This document shows, one piece after another, positions 6,142 through 6,191 of a stretch of 6,191 nt of DNA (its first letter is position 1; each line of letters opens with the position of its first letter). The DNA is from an uncultured Flavobacteriales bacterium (GTDB lineage: Bacteria > Bacteroidota > Bacteroidia > Flavobacteriales_D > Sanyastnellaceae). The translations under genes were made by a program, and so were the position numbers. The notes beneath the pieces were generated by a model. It made no database searches, was not told the DNA's origin, and saw only the letters and a program-made list of their open reading frames with translations. The stretch covers positions 1 to 6,191 of the forward strand of contig CALCNZ010000120.1 in the NCBI GenBank assembly GCA_937897625.1, in the 5' to 3' direction.

Positions 6142-6191
6142 AGATCGGAAGAGCACACGTCTGAACTCCAGTCACCGATGTTTATCTCGTA
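6142..6191 (+). other. Illumina TruSeq adapter read-through (artefact, not genomic)
   Basis: From 6142 the sequence begins AGATCGGAAGAGC and continues as the standard TruSeq index adapter through 6175. An index-like CGATGT(TT) follows at 6176-6183, then the adapter tail ATCTCGTA at 6184-6191. CGATGT is TruSeq index 2, here in what looks like an 8-base form (from memory). Genomic sequence therefore ends at about 6141, 19 bases after the nuclease stop codon. Nothing should be annotated beyond that point. Confidence 0.98.

Overview
The window looks like one end of a metagenome-assembled contig from a member of the Bacteroidota. Three things suggest this. The signal peptides end in S/A followed by Q, the start codons lack obvious Shine-Dalgarno sequences, and the gene content fits: an HAE3-type RND exporter, a secreted caspase with CARDB-like domains, a DUF4384-like secreted partner and a DUF1016/YhcG nuclease. 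A finer placement (for example within Flavobacteriales) cannot be made from this stretch. The last 50 bases (6142-6191) are Illumina TruSeq adapter, not genome.

Layout. Positions 1-2150 (+) hold the 3' part of an MMPL/RND-family exporter gene; its reading frame is open to the left edge, so the N-terminus is missing. Positions 2151-2407 are a non-coding convergent gap packed with structure. It contains five 14-bp tandem repeats, a larger imperfect inverted repeat of about 170 bp that encloses them, and six consecutive mini-hairpins with 2-3 nt loops separated by exactly two bases. Positions 2408-3280 (-) encode a secreted protein with a DUF4384-like region. After only 29 bp, the divergent gene at 3310-4989 (+) encodes an exported caspase-family (C14) peptidase with His399 and Cys449. 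A perfect 8-bp-stem hairpin follows it. Positions 5118-6122 (+) encode a full-length DUF1016/YhcG PD-(D/E)XK nuclease in visibly AT-richer DNA.

How the genes fit together. The DUF4384-like protein and the caspase are the only pair that looks functionally linked: both are exported, they are divergently transcribed from a shared 29-bp control region, and the two domain types are known to occur together. The RND exporter and the nuclease look unrelated to them. The nuclease may be a recently acquired accessory or defence gene. The most unusual signal is the mini-hairpin array at 2324-2408. Its stems differ in sequence but always remain self-complementary, and four of the six loops are of the GNA type.
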